Shown piece by piece: positions 25,847-34,466 of a stretch of DNA of 64,000 nucleotides. The notes beneath the pieces are model-generated. The model worked only from the letters and a program-made list of their open reading frames with translations, was not told where the DNA came from and searched no databases. The translations under genes were made by a program, and so were the position numbers. Every line of letters begins with the position of its first letter. Position 1 is the stretch's first letter. The stretch comes from Pseudomonas sp. ok272 (GTDB taxonomy: Bacteria > Pseudomonadota > Gammaproteobacteria > Pseudomonadales > Pseudomonadaceae): contig NZ_FOCB01000013.1 of assembly GCF_900109995.1 (NCBI RefSeq), positions 62,001 through 126,000 on the forward strand, written 5' to 3'.

Positions 25847-27657
25847 TAATGAGCGGTATCCGGCAGGCGTTGAACCTGGCCGTTTACGAACTGTGCCCAA
25901 GGCAGTTGGCGTTGAATGCGTTGCGAAGGGCTCATGCTCAGGCTGCCCGACTGACCTTCGATGGTGCTGTCGGGCAGTGCCTTGAGTTGGCTCAGGCGCG
26001 GTGCCAGGCGATAGGCGTCGACACCCATGGCATACAGGCGGCCCAGTGCACCGTTGGCTTGTGGCCATTGCGCGGAAACCTGTTGGCGCAGCGGATCGCT
26101 TGGGTTGAGCAGCCATGGGGTATCGCAGAAGCGAATACCGTTCATGTCGTTGTACTGGTTCTGGTCACCGCTGGCGCTGAAGACGTGGGAGGTGGCGTAG
26201 ACCGGAACATCGCCTGCGTATTGGAAATTTAGCGTTGGCTTGATCTGCTGGGCCTGTTGCGGAGTCGAGGCGAGGAATATGAACTCGATGTCCTGGCGGC
26301 GCGAAGGCTGGGCGGCTACTTGCGACCCCACGGTGCTTTGCAGGCTCTTGGCGCGGCTTTCGCTCTGGCGTAGCTGGAACAGATCAGCGATCTGTTGGGC
26401 CAGTTGCACGGGTTGGTCGACACGTTCGACACCCACGATGCTGCCGCCATTGGCCTGCCAGTCCTGGCTGAAGGCCTTGAGGACGCGATCGCCCCATTCA
26501 CCCTTGGGAACCAGTACCGCGGCACGATGCAGGCCGTCTGCGCGTGCGCGACGGGAGACTTCGCGGGCCTCGTCTTCAGCGGCCAGGCCAAACTGGAACA
26601 ACTGCGGCGGGCCTTGTTCGCCCTCGCTGTAATTCAGTGCCAGGGTGGTGATCGGCAGTTGCGCGCGCGCGCTCAGTTGCTTGACCAGTGGTTTTTCCAG
26701 GGGGCCAACCACCAGTTGCACGCCGTCGGCTTGTGCCTTGCGATAGAACTCGTCAATCGAGGTCAGGCGCGAGCTGTCATAAAACTCGATGGCAGGTGGC
26801 TGCTGCCCGGCTTGCTGGGCCTGGTAGTGAGCGGCGATGAAACCCTCGCGCAGGGCCTTGGCAACAGTCGCAAGAGGGCCTTCTTGTGGCAGTAGAAGGG
26901 CAATCTTGCTGATGGGTTGGTTGGCCATCTGCTTGAGTTGGGTCAGTGGCAAAGGCAGTTGAATCGCTGCCGGGTGTTTCGGATTCTGTGCGCGCCAGTT
27001 ATCGATGGCGGCTTGCTGCTGTTCCAGCGTGCCGGCTGTTTTCACCGCCAGGGCCAGGCTCATCCAGCCATTGAGGTCGTCAGTGCCGGTTGGTTGAAGC
27101 TGATCGGTCGGCAGGGACGCGATGAGCGCCCAGATGGTCTCGTGGTTCTTGCTGGCGCCTTCGCCCTTCAGCATCGGGGCAATGTTGATGCGTTCGCGGG
27201 CAGCGGCCAGGGTCTGGCCATCCGCTTCCAGCGCGCGAGCCCGCACCAGGCCGGTGCGTACTTGCTGCTCGACGGGCATGTCATCCAGGCGTTGCAGGCT
27301 TGGATGGCTCAGAGCGGTCAGCGCGGCCTTGGGTTGGTTGCGCGTCATTGCCAGCTCGGCAGCCAGGGTGCTGGCGAAAATCTGCTGGCCTGGCTTCAAC
27401 TGTTCCATGGGCACTTGCTGCAGGATTTGCGCGGATTGGGCGGCATTGCCTTGGTGGTAGGCCAGATCGGCCGCACTCAGGCGCAATAGGGCCGCCTTTT
27501 CCGGCGTTTTGCTGGTGGCGGCTTGTTCGAGCAGTTGCTCGATACTGGCATCAGCCGTCCGTGGCAAGTCGCCAAGGCTGGACGAGGGCGAGCTGGCGCA
27601 AGCCGCCAATAAGGCAGCGAGGCAGAGGGCAGTGAGCAGCCGCAGGCAAGCGATCAT
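25846..27657 (-). CDS. lpoA: Penicillin-binding protein activator LpoA
   Basis: Product of 603 aa. Lipobox LAAC gives the acylated Cys20. An N-terminal helical TPR-like domain (to about 255) is followed by a periplasmic-binding-protein-like domain (ISKIALLLPQEGPLATVAKALREGF onward). An outer-membrane lipoprotein that stimulates the transpeptidase of PBP1a. It heads the leftward envelope operon; the divergent gene is rsmI. Full length. Confidence 0.93.
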   Translation of the reverse strand: MIACLRLLTALCLAALLAACASSPSSSLGDLPRTADASIEQLLEQAATSKTPEKAALLRLSAADLAYHQGNAAQSAQILQQVPMEQLKPGQQIFASTLAAELAMTRNQPKAALTALSHPSLQRLDDMPVEQQVRTGLVRARALEADGQTLAAARERINIAPMLKGEGASKNHETIWALIASLPTDQLQPTGTDDLNGWMSLALAVKTAGTLEQQQAAIDNWRAQNPKHPAAIQLPLPLTQLKQMANQPISKIALLLPQEGPLATVAKALREGFIAAHYQAQQAGQQPPAIEFYDSSRLTSIDEFYRKAQADGVQLVVGPLEKPLVKQLSARAQLPITTLALNYSEGEQGPPQLFQFGLAAEDEAREVSRRARADGLHRAAVLVPKGEWGDRVLKAFSQDWQANGGSIVGVERVDQPVQLAQQIADLFQLRQSESRAKSLQSTVGSQVAAQPSRRQDIEFIFLASTPQQAQQIKPTLNFQYAGDVPVYATSHVFSASGDQNQYNDMNGIRFCDTPWLLNPSDPLRQQVSAQWPQANGALGRLYAMGVDAYRLAPRLSQLKALPDSTIEGQSGSLSMSPSQRIQRQLPWAQFVNGQVQRLPDTAH

Positions 27658-27864
27658 GTAAGTGTTCCTGATACTCGATCAAATTAGCGTGGAATTGTAC
27701 CCAAGCACTGGCCGGGGCGCGATGTTACTGGCGTGAAACGTTCAATTTAGGTCATCTAACGGGTGAGTAGCCTGGAAAAAGACCATGCCGCTGTGGTTGT
27801 GGCGAGCATTTGAAGGGCTCGAAAGCGCTACAATGCCGGCTTTATCGACCGTGAGGTGTGTGCT

Positions 27865-28737
27865 TTGACTGCTCCAGGTGCTTTGAATTCCGCTGCTGGC
27901 TCGCTATATGTGGTGGCGACGCCCATCGGCAACCTGGATGACATCAGTGCTCGTGCGCTGAAGATCTTGCGCGAGGTTGCGCTGATTGCTGCCGAAGATA
28001 CGCGTCACTCCCTGCGCTTGCTGCAACACTTCGGGATCGGGACGCCGCTGGCGGCCTGTCATGAGCATAACGAACGTGAAGAAGGTAGCCGCTTCATTAC
28101 GCGCCTGCTGGCGGGTGACAACGTTGCGCTGATTTCGGATGCGGGCACGCCACTGATCTCCGATCCGGGTTATCACCTGGTGCGACAGGCTCGGGCGGCA
28201 GGTATCAATGTCGTACCGGTTCCGGGGGCCTGTGCGCTGATTGCGGCGTTATCGGCGGCGGGATTGCCGTCCGATCGCTTCATTTTTGAAGGCTTTCTGC
28301 CGGCCAAGGCTGTTGGGCGAAGGGCGCGCCTGGAGTCCATCAAGGAAGAGCCGCGCACCCTGATCTTCTATGAAGCGCCGCATCGGATCCTCGAGTGCCT
28401 GCAAGACATGGAGTTGGTCTTCGGGCCCGAGCGTCCGGCGTTGCTGGCGCGAGAACTGACCAAAACCTTTGAAACCCTCAAGGGCCTGCCATTGGCTGAG
28501 TTGCGCTCGTTCGTTGAGAACGATAGCAATCAACAGCGTGGCGAGTGCGTGGTGTTGGTGGCCGGCTGGACCGTGCCCGAGACTGACGAGGCCGTCAGCA
28601 GTGAAGCGATGCGTATCCTCAATCTGCTGCTCGAAGAGATGCCACTCAAGCGTGCAGCTGCGTTGGCAGCGCAAATTACCGGTGAGCGCAAGAATGTGCT
28701 CTATCAGGTGGCACTGGAAAAGCAGAAGGGCGAGTAA
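27865..28737 (+). CDS. rsmI: 16S rRNA (cytidine(1402)-2'-O)-methyltransferase
   Basis: Product of 290 aa. Methylates the 2'-O of C1402; RsmH, encoded downstream at 30027, methylates N4 of the same base. The SAM-tetrapyrrole methylase fold shows LYVVATPIGNLDD, AAEDTRHS, LISDAGTPLISDPGY and VPGACALIAALSAAGLP. The start is taken as TTG 27865, because GAGG at 27853-27856 sits 8 nt before it; GTG at 27856 overlaps that site. Divergent from lpoA. Confidence 0.94.
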   Translation: MTAPGALNSAAGSLYVVATPIGNLDDISARALKILREVALIAAEDTRHSLRLLQHFGIGTPLAACHEHNEREEGSRFITRLLAGDNVALISDAGTPLISDPGYHLVRQARAAGINVVPVPGACALIAALSAAGLPSDRFIFEGFLPAKAVGRRARLESIKEEPRTLIFYEAPHRILECLQDMELVFGPERPALLARELTKTFETLKGLPLAELRSFVENDSNQQRGECVVLVAGWTVPETDEAVSSEAMRILNLLLEEMPLKRAAALAAQITGERKNVLYQVALEKQKGE

Positions 28738-28810
28738 CAACGGGGGTTGCAGAGCGGTAAAAGGCTTTTATTGCTTGTTCTTCGGGCGCGGTGCCGTTAA
28801 CCTTCGCGGC

Positions 28811-29168
28811 GGAGAGTCGATTGGACAGTCGCTGCCCTCTATGAAAATTAGGGGGGGGAGGAAAGTCCGGGCTCCATAGGGCGAAGTGCCAGGTAATGCC
28901 TGGGAGGCGTGAGCCTACGGAAAGTGCCACAGAAAATAACCGCCTAAGCACTTCGGTGCCGGTAAGGGTGAAAAGGTGCGGTAAGAGCGCACCGCACGAC
29001 TGGCAACAGTTCGTGGCTAGGTAAACCCCACTTGGAGCAAGACCAAATAGGGTCCCAAGGCGTGGCCCGCGCTGGGACCGGGTAGGTTGCTAAAGGTGTC
29101 CAGTGATGGCCATCGTAGACGAATGACTGTTCAAGACAGAACCCGGCTTACAGATCGACTCTCCACCT
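28811..29168 (+). ncRNA. rnpB: RNase P RNA (class A)
   Basis: Catalytic RNA that removes the 5' leader of pre-tRNAs. The 5' strand GGAGAGTCGATTGG pairs with the 3' strand ATCGACTCTCC (helix P1). Conserved core signatures are GAGGAAAGTCCGGGCTCC (28858-28875, CR-I), CAGAAAATAACCGCC, GGTAAGGGTGAAAAGGTG, GCAACAGT, GGTAAACCCC and the 3' CR-V segment AGACAGAACCCGGCTTA. Length of about 358 nt is typical. A T-run at 29168-29174 is the likely terminator. The edges are good to a few nucleotides. Confidence 0.96.
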
Positions 29169-29460
29169 TTTTTTGCGCTTTGCTTGAATCATCGAGCAAG
29201 GCCTAGGCAATAAATATCCATGACCCACCTGGGTGGGTCGTCGATGAGATACCGCGGACAGTGACCCCGTTCCCTTCCTGCTTGAATCACTAGCAGATGC
29301 GCTTTTGTAATATCAAAAAAATCTTACTCTTAACAAACTACTTTAACTTTCGAACGTAGCCTTCGGTGCTGCTTCAAGTTATCCGCTTTTTTTCTCCGTC
29401 AAATACTCAAAACCCCTTCTGTTACGACGCTAAATCTCCGATCTGTAAGGCTTTTCCTTC
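29169..29460. other. AT-rich gap between rnpB and the mra promoter
   Basis: No gene seen. It holds a near-perfect 18-bp inverted repeat GACCCACC-TG-GGTGGGTC (29222-29239), two copies of GCTTGAATCA (29182-29191 and 29280-29289), and AT-rich sequence at 29300-29450 in contrast to the GC-rich flanks. Confidence 0.6.
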
Positions 29461-29470
29461 AAAGAGCGCC

Positions 29471-29500
29471 TTGACGGTGTGGTGGGCGCATTCCTATAGT
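29471..29500 (+). promoter_or_regulatory. Sigma-70 promoter Pmra for the division/cell wall cluster
   Basis: TTGACG at 29471-29476, an 18-nt spacer and TATAGT at 29495-29500. It is the best promoter match in the window and lies 75 nt before the mraZ start. Confidence 0.85.
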
Positions 29501-29508
29501 GTGCGCAA

Positions 29509-29534
29509 GTGGCGGAAAGTGGCATGAAGTGGGT
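29509..29534 (+). promoter_or_regulatory. MraZ operator: three phased GTGG repeats
   Basis: GTGGCG (29509-29514), GTGGCA (29519-29524) and GTGGGT (29529-29534) are spaced by exactly 4 nt, a 10-bp period. This is the known MraZ binding layout and sits just downstream of Pmra, consistent with autorepression. Confidence 0.88.
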
Positions 29535-29574
29535 TTTTTGAGCGTAAAACGCTAGAATTTGGAGAAACGCAAAC

Positions 29575-30030
29575 GTGTTTCGCGGAGCTAACGCTATCAG
29601 TCTCGATGCAAAAGGCCGTCTCGCCATGCCGAGCCGGTATCGTGACGAGCTCGTTTCGCGAAGTTCCGGACAGTTAATTGTCACGATTGATGCCGTTGAT
29701 CCTTGTTTGTGTGTTTACCCCCTCGATGAGTGGGAGCTGATTGAAACCAAACTGCGCGCACTGCCTTCGCTTCGCGAAGAGAACCGTCGCCTGCAACGGT
29801 TGCTGATTGGTAATGCCGTCGACCTCGAACTCGATGGCAGTGGTCGTTTCCTGGTTCCGCCACGTCTGCGCGAATATGCCAAGTTGGATAAGCGCGCAAT
29901 GTTGGTAGGCCAACTGAACAAGTTCCAATTGTGGGACGAGGATGCCTGGGATGCAGTGTCTGCTGCTGACCTGGCTGCTATTCAACAACCGGGCGCTATG
30001 CCTGATGAACTGCGTGATTTGATTCTGTGA
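29575..30030 (+). CDS. mraZ: Transcriptional regulator MraZ
   Basis: Product of 151 aa. Two AbrB/SpoVT-like DNA-binding repeats with the DxxxR signatures (LDAKGRLAMPSRYRDEL near the start and LDGSGRFLVPPRLREYAKL). It forms a ring that binds the GTGG repeats upstream and represses the dcw promoter. GTG start at 29575 with GGAG 10 nt upstream. Its stop overlaps the rsmH start. Confidence 0.95.
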   Translation: MFRGANAISLDAKGRLAMPSRYRDELVSRSSGQLIVTIDAVDPCLCVYPLDEWELIETKLRALPSLREENRRLQRLLIGNAVDLELDGSGRFLVPPRLREYAKLDKRAMLVGQLNKFQLWDEDAWDAVSAADLAAIQQPGAMPDELRDLIL

Positions 30031-30974
30031 CTATTGATAGCGGCTTTAACCACATCACCGTATTGCTTGACGAAGCCGTCGAGGCTCTCGCCGTACGCCC
30101 TGATGGTTGCTATCTGGATGGCACATTCGGGCGCGGCGGTCATAGTCGCCTGATTCTCAGCCAGCTCGGTCCCGAGGGTCGGTTGCTGGGGTTCGACAAG
30201 GACCCACAAGCGATTGCCACCGGGCAAACGCTAGCGGCCGAAGACGGCCGCTTTGTCGTTGTGCAGCGTAGTTTTGCGGAGCTGGGCTCTGAAGTGGCCG
30301 AGCGCGGACTGGCTGGCAAGGTCAGCGGTGTCCTTCTCGATCTGGGCGTGTCGTCGCCACAGCTCGACGACCCGGAGCGTGGCTTCAGCTTCCTCAACGA
30401 TGGCCCGCTGGACATGCGCATGGATCCCTCCCGTGGGATCAGCGCTGCGGAGTTCGTCAACACCGCGCCCGTCGAAGAAATTGCCCGGGTGTTCAAGGAA
30501 TACGGCGAAGAGCGCTTCTCCGGACGCATGGCCCGTGCCGTGGCCGAGCGCCGTGACATCAAGCCGTTCGAGCGCACCGGCGACCTGGCCGAAGTCCTGA
30601 AAGTCGCCAACCCTGCCTGGGAGAAGGGCAAGAACCCGGCTACCCGTGCATTCCAGGGTTTGCGCATCCACGTCAATAACGAACTGGGCGACCTGGAAAC
30701 CGGCCTCGAAGCCGCGCTGCAAAGCCTGGAAATCGGCGGCCGCCTGGTCGTCATCAGCTTCCACTCCCTGGAAGACCGCATCGTCAAGCTGTTCATGCGC
30801 AAGCTGGTGAAAGGCGAGGCCGACAACCTGCCACGCAACCTGCCAGTACGTCACGTCGCCTTCGAACCGAAAATCAAAGTCCATGGCAAAGCGCAGTCCG
30901 CCTCCGAGGCCGAACTCAAAGCCAACCCACGTTCCCGTAGCGCCATCATGCGTGTCGCGGAGAAGCTTCGGTGA
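30027..30974 (+). CDS. rsmH: 16S rRNA (cytosine(1402)-N4)-methyltransferase
   Basis: Product of 315 aa. SAM-dependent enzyme acting on N4 of C1402. Signatures are HITVLLDEAVEAL, DGTFGRGGHS (SAM site), DLGVSSPQLDDPERGFSF and ISFHSLEDRIVK. GTG start at 30027 overlapping mraZ by 4 nt. It acts on the same nucleotide as RsmI, encoded 1.3 kb upstream. Confidence 0.97.
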   Translation: MTIDSGFNHITVLLDEAVEALAVRPDGCYLDGTFGRGGHSRLILSQLGPEGRLLGFDKDPQAIATGQTLAAEDGRFVVVQRSFAELGSEVAERGLAGKVSGVLLDLGVSSPQLDDPERGFSFLNDGPLDMRMDPSRGISAAEFVNTAPVEEIARVFKEYGEERFSGRMARAVAERRDIKPFERTGDLAEVLKVANPAWEKGKNPATRAFQGLRIHVNNELGDLETGLEAALQSLEIGGRLVVISFHSLEDRIVKLFMRKLVKGEADNLPRNLPVRHVAFEPKIKVHGKAQSASEAELKANPRSRSAIMRVAEKLR

Positions 30975-31264
30975 GCAAGCTTTTCGCCAAGCCACTTCCA
31001 GGCGGAAGCTTTTTCATGCTGCTGCTGTTTATTGCCGTGCTGGTTTCGGCGATTGCCGTGTCTTACAGCGCCCACTGGAACCGTCAGTTGCTCAACGCGC
31101 TGTACGGCGAGTTGAGCGTGCGTGACAAGGCGCAGGCCGAGTGGGGCCGGTTGATTCTCGAGCAGAGCACCTGGACGGCCCACAGTCGTATCGAAGTGCT
31201 GGCCACCGAGCAATTGAAGATGCGTATCCCGAGCGCCGCCGAAGTGCGGATGGTTGCGCCATGA
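30971..31264 (+). CDS. ftsL: Cell division protein FtsL
   Basis: Product of 97 aa. Short cytoplasmic tail, one transmembrane helix (FFMLLLFIAVLVSAIAVSY, about 14-32), then a periplasmic coiled coil (about 35-85). Forms the FtsQLB complex of the divisome. GTG start overlapping rsmH by 4 nt and a stop overlapping ftsI by 4 nt. Confidence 0.94.
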   Translation: MSKLFAKPLPGGSFFMLLLFIAVLVSAIAVSYSAHWNRQLLNALYGELSVRDKAQAEWGRLILEQSTWTAHSRIEVLATEQLKMRIPSAAEVRMVAP

Positions 31265-33003
31265 TCAAACTCGAAGGCGCACTCTACCCGTGGCGTTTTC
31301 GCGTGGTGCTGGCATTGCTGGCGCTGCTGGCAGGCGCTATCGCTTGCCAAATCATTTACCTGCAAGTGCTCAATCGTGACTTCCTCAAGGGCCAGGGCGA
31401 TGCGCGCAGTCTCAGGCACATCCCGATCCCCGCTCACCGTGGTTTGATCACCGACCGCAATGGCGAACCCCTGGCCGTGAGTACCCCGGTCACTACCTTG
31501 TGGGCCAACGCCAAGGAGATGCAGGCAGCCAAAGGCATGTGGCCGGCGCTCGCGGCAGCCCTGGGGCAGGACCCCAAGGCATTGACCGAACGCCTGGAAG
31601 CCCAGGCCAATAAAGAATTCATCTACCTGGTGCGTGGGCTGACCCCCGAGCAGGGCCAGACGGTGCTCGACCTGAAAGTGCCTGGGGTCTATGGCATCGA
31701 GGAGTTCCGGCGGTTCTACCCGGCTGGCGAAGTCACCGCGCACATGGTCGGCTTTACCGACATCGACGACCACGGCCGTGAAGGCGTGGAGTTGGCCTAT
31801 GACGAGTGGCTCGCCGGGGTGCCCGGCAAGCGCCAGGTGATCAAGGATCGGCGCGGTCGGTTGATCAAAGACGTGCAAGTGACCAAAAACGCCAAGGCTG
31901 GCAAGCCCTTGGCGTTGTCGATTGACCTGCGCCTGCAGTACCTGGCCAACCGCGAGTTGCGCAACGCGATCATCGAGAACGGCGCCAAGGCTGGCAGCCT
32001 GGTGATCATGGACGTCAAGACCGGCGAGATCCTGGCCATGGTCAACCAGCCGACCTACAACCCCAACAACCGTCGCAACCTGCAGCCGGCGATGATGCGT
32101 AACCGCGCCATGATCGATGTGTTCGAGCCAGGTTCGACGATGAAAGCGATCTCCATGAGCGCTGCGCTGGAAAGCGGGCGTTGGAAACCGAGCGATACGG
32201 TCGAGGTTTACCCGGGCACCCTGCAGTTGGGCAAGTACACCATTCGCGACGTGTCCAAGACCGAAGGTCCCGTTCTGGACCTGACCGGGATCTTGATCAA
32301 CTCCAGTAACGTGGGCATGAGCAAGGTCGCTTTCGACATTGGCGGCGAAACCATCTTCCGCCTGGCGCAGAAGGTCGGCCTGGGCCAGGACACCGGTCTG
32401 GGCTTCCCCGGCGAGCGCGTTGGCAACCTGCCCAACTACCGTGAGTGGCGCAAGGCCGAGACCGCCACGCTGTCTTATGGCTACGGTCTTTCGGTGACCG
32501 CGATTCAACTGGTCCACGCGTTCTCCGCGCTGGCCAACAACGGTCGCCTTGCGCCGTTGACCCTGATCAAGACCGACAAGCTCCCGCAGACCACCCAGGT
32601 GATTCCGGAGTCCGTCGCGAAAACCATGCAGGGCATGTTGCAACAAGTGATCGAGGCCCCGCGTGGCGTATTCCGTGCGCAAGTGCCGGCCTATCACGTT
32701 GCCGGCAAATCCGGTACCGCGCGTAAGACGTCGGTGGGCACCAAAGGCTACGCCGAGAACTCCTACCGCTCACTGTTTGCCGGTTTCGGTCCGATGAACG
32801 ATCCACGTTACGCGATCGTCGTGGTGATCGATGAACCGACCAAGGCCGGCTATTTCGGTGGTCTGGTGTCGGCGCCGGTGTTCAGCAAAGTGATGTCGGG
32901 CACCCTGCGCCTGATGAACATCACCCCGGACAACCTGCCGCAGACCCAGCAAGCCAATGCGACACCGGTGATCCCGCTTAAAGCCAATGGAGGGCGCGGC
33001 TGA
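31261..33003 (+). CDS. ftsI: Peptidoglycan D,D-transpeptidase FtsI (PBP3)
   Basis: Product of 580 aa. One membrane anchor (about 16-36), a pedestal domain, and a transpeptidase domain with catalytic Ser292 in GSTMK, SSN in ILINSSNVG and KSGT in VAGKSGTARK. Cross-links septal peptidoglycan with FtsW, encoded downstream; target of aztreonam-type beta-lactams. The ATG at 31261 fits the N-terminus MIKLEGALYPWRFR. Confidence 0.97.
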   Translation: MIKLEGALYPWRFRVVLALLALLAGAIACQIIYLQVLNRDFLKGQGDARSLRHIPIPAHRGLITDRNGEPLAVSTPVTTLWANAKEMQAAKGMWPALAAALGQDPKALTERLEAQANKEFIYLVRGLTPEQGQTVLDLKVPGVYGIEEFRRFYPAGEVTAHMVGFTDIDDHGREGVELAYDEWLAGVPGKRQVIKDRRGRLIKDVQVTKNAKAGKPLALSIDLRLQYLANRELRNAIIENGAKAGSLVIMDVKTGEILAMVNQPTYNPNNRRNLQPAMMRNRAMIDVFEPGSTMKAISMSAALESGRWKPSDTVEVYPGTLQLGKYTIRDVSKTEGPVLDLTGILINSSNVGMSKVAFDIGGETIFRLAQKVGLGQDTGLGFPGERVGNLPNYREWRKAETATLSYGYGLSVTAIQLVHAFSALANNGRLAPLTLIKTDKLPQTTQVIPESVAKTMQGMLQQVIEAPRGVFRAQVPAYHVAGKSGTARKTSVGTKGYAENSYRSLFAGFGPMNDPRYAIVVVIDEPTKAGYFGGLVSAPVFSKVMSGTLRLMNITPDNLPQTQQANATPVIPLKANGGRG

Positions 33004-34466
33004 TGTCTCTTAGCCTGAACAAGATTTTCGCCCATGCCGGCCGTGACCTGCTGATTCGCGAGTTGACCCTGGACAGCCGCAGCGTGCGCGCTGGCGACTT
33101 GTTCCTCGCCGTCCCGGGCGGCAAGCTCGACGGTCGCTCGCACATCGCCGACGCCCTGCAGCGCGGCGCGGCGGCCGTCGCTTATGAAGTCGATGGTGCC
33201 ACCGTATTGCCGATCACCGACGTGCCGTTGATTCCGGTCAAAGGCCTCGCTGCACAACTGTCGGATATCGCCGGGCGGTTTTATGGCGACCCTAGCCGCA
33301 ACCTGAATCTGATCGGCGTGACCGGCACCAACGGCAAGACCAGCGTGACTCAGTTGGTGGCCCAGGCGCTGGACCTGCTGGGACAACGCTGCGGCATCGT
33401 CGGTACCCTCGGCACCGGGTTCTACGGTGCGCTGGAAAGCGGCCTGCACACCACGCCTAACCCGATTGCCGTACAGGCCACCCTGGCCGACCTGAAAAAG
33501 GCCGGCGCCAAGGCCGTGGCCATGGAAGTCTCGTCCCACGGGCTGGACCAAGGGCGCGTCACGGCGCTGGCCTTTGATGTGGCGGTGATGACCAACCTGT
33601 CCCGCGATCACCTGGACTATCACGGCAGCATGCAAGCCTACGGCGAGGCCAAGGCCAAGCTGTTCGCCTGGAATGACCTGAAGTGCCGCGTGATCAACCT
33701 CGATGACGAATTTGGCCGGCAGTTGGCCGCCGACAAACGTGAGTCCCGGCTGATCACCTATAGCCTGGCAGACGCCAGTGCCTACCTGTATTGCCGTGAA
33801 GCGCAGTTTGACGACGATGGCGTTCGCGCGACCCTGGTGACGCCGCAGGGCGAACACCATTTGCGCAGCACCCTGCTGGGGCGCTTCAACCTGAGCAACG
33901 TCCTGGCTGCCGTTGGCGCCTTGTTGGGTCTGGACTACGCCCTGGACGAGATCCTGAGCGTACTGCCGAAACTCGAAGGTCCGGTCGGTCGTATGCAGCG
34001 CCTGGGTGGCGGCACGCAGCCGCTGGTGGTGGTCGATTACGCCCATACCCCGGACGCGCTGGAAAAAGTCCTGACGGCCCTGCGTCCTCACGCCAAGGGG
34101 CAGTTGCTGTGCCTGTTTGGTTGCGGTGGCGATCGTGATCGCGGCAAGCGTCCGCTGATGGCCGAAGTGGTCGAGCGCCTGGCTGACCGCGTGTTGGTCA
34201 CCGATGACAACCCGCGCAGCGAAGACCCTGCACAGATTTTCGACGATATCCGCGCCGGCTTCAGCGCTGTGGATAACGTGCGCTTCGTCGCCGGCCGTGG
34301 CCAGGCGATTGCCGAGTTGATTGCCAGTGCCAGCGCCGACGATGTGATCGTCCTGGCCGGCAAGGGGCACGAGGACTACCAGGAAATCAACGGCGAGCGC
34401 CACGGGTTTTCCGATCTGGTCGAAGCCGATCGGGCCTTGACCGCGTGGGAGGTGGCCCATGCTTAA
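33003..34466 (+). CDS. murE: UDP-MurNAc-tripeptide synthetase MurE
   Basis: Product of 487 aa. Adds meso-diaminopimelate to UDP-MurNAc-L-Ala-D-Glu. ATP site GVTGTNGKTSVT; the DNPR motif (402-405) selects meso-DAP. Mur ligase three-domain order is intact. ATG overlaps the ftsI stop by one base; the end overlaps murF by 8 nt. Confidence 0.97.
   Translation: MSLSLNKIFAHAGRDLLIRELTLDSRSVRAGDLFLAVPGGKLDGRSHIADALQRGAAAVAYEVDGATVLPITDVPLIPVKGLAAQLSDIAGRFYGDPSRNLNLIGVTGTNGKTSVTQLVAQALDLLGQRCGIVGTLGTGFYGALESGLHTTPNPIAVQATLADLKKAGAKAVAMEVSSHGLDQGRVTALAFDVAVMTNLSRDHLDYHGSMQAYGEAKAKLFAWNDLKCRVINLDDEFGRQLAADKRESRLITYSLADASAYLYCREAQFDDDGVRATLVTPQGEHHLRSTLLGRFNLSNVLAAVGALLGLDYALDEILSVLPKLEGPVGRMQRLGGGTQPLVVVDYAHTPDALEKVLTALRPHAKGQLLCLFGCGGDRDRGKRPLMAEVVERLADRVLVTDDNPRSEDPAQIFDDIRAGFSAVDNVRFVAGRGQAIAELIASASADDVIVLAGKGHEDYQEINGERHGFSDLVEADRALTAWEVAHA

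Noticed and set aside
25847..26116. N-terminal extension of YraN by 90 codons
   Set aside because: It overlaps lpoA on the same strand; the TAATG junction with an in-frame ATG at 25846 gives the normal 120-aa protein.
28676..28951. Short minus-strand frame over the 5' part of rnpB
   Set aside because: Lies across the rsmI end and the RNase P RNA, whose conserved core explains the sequence.
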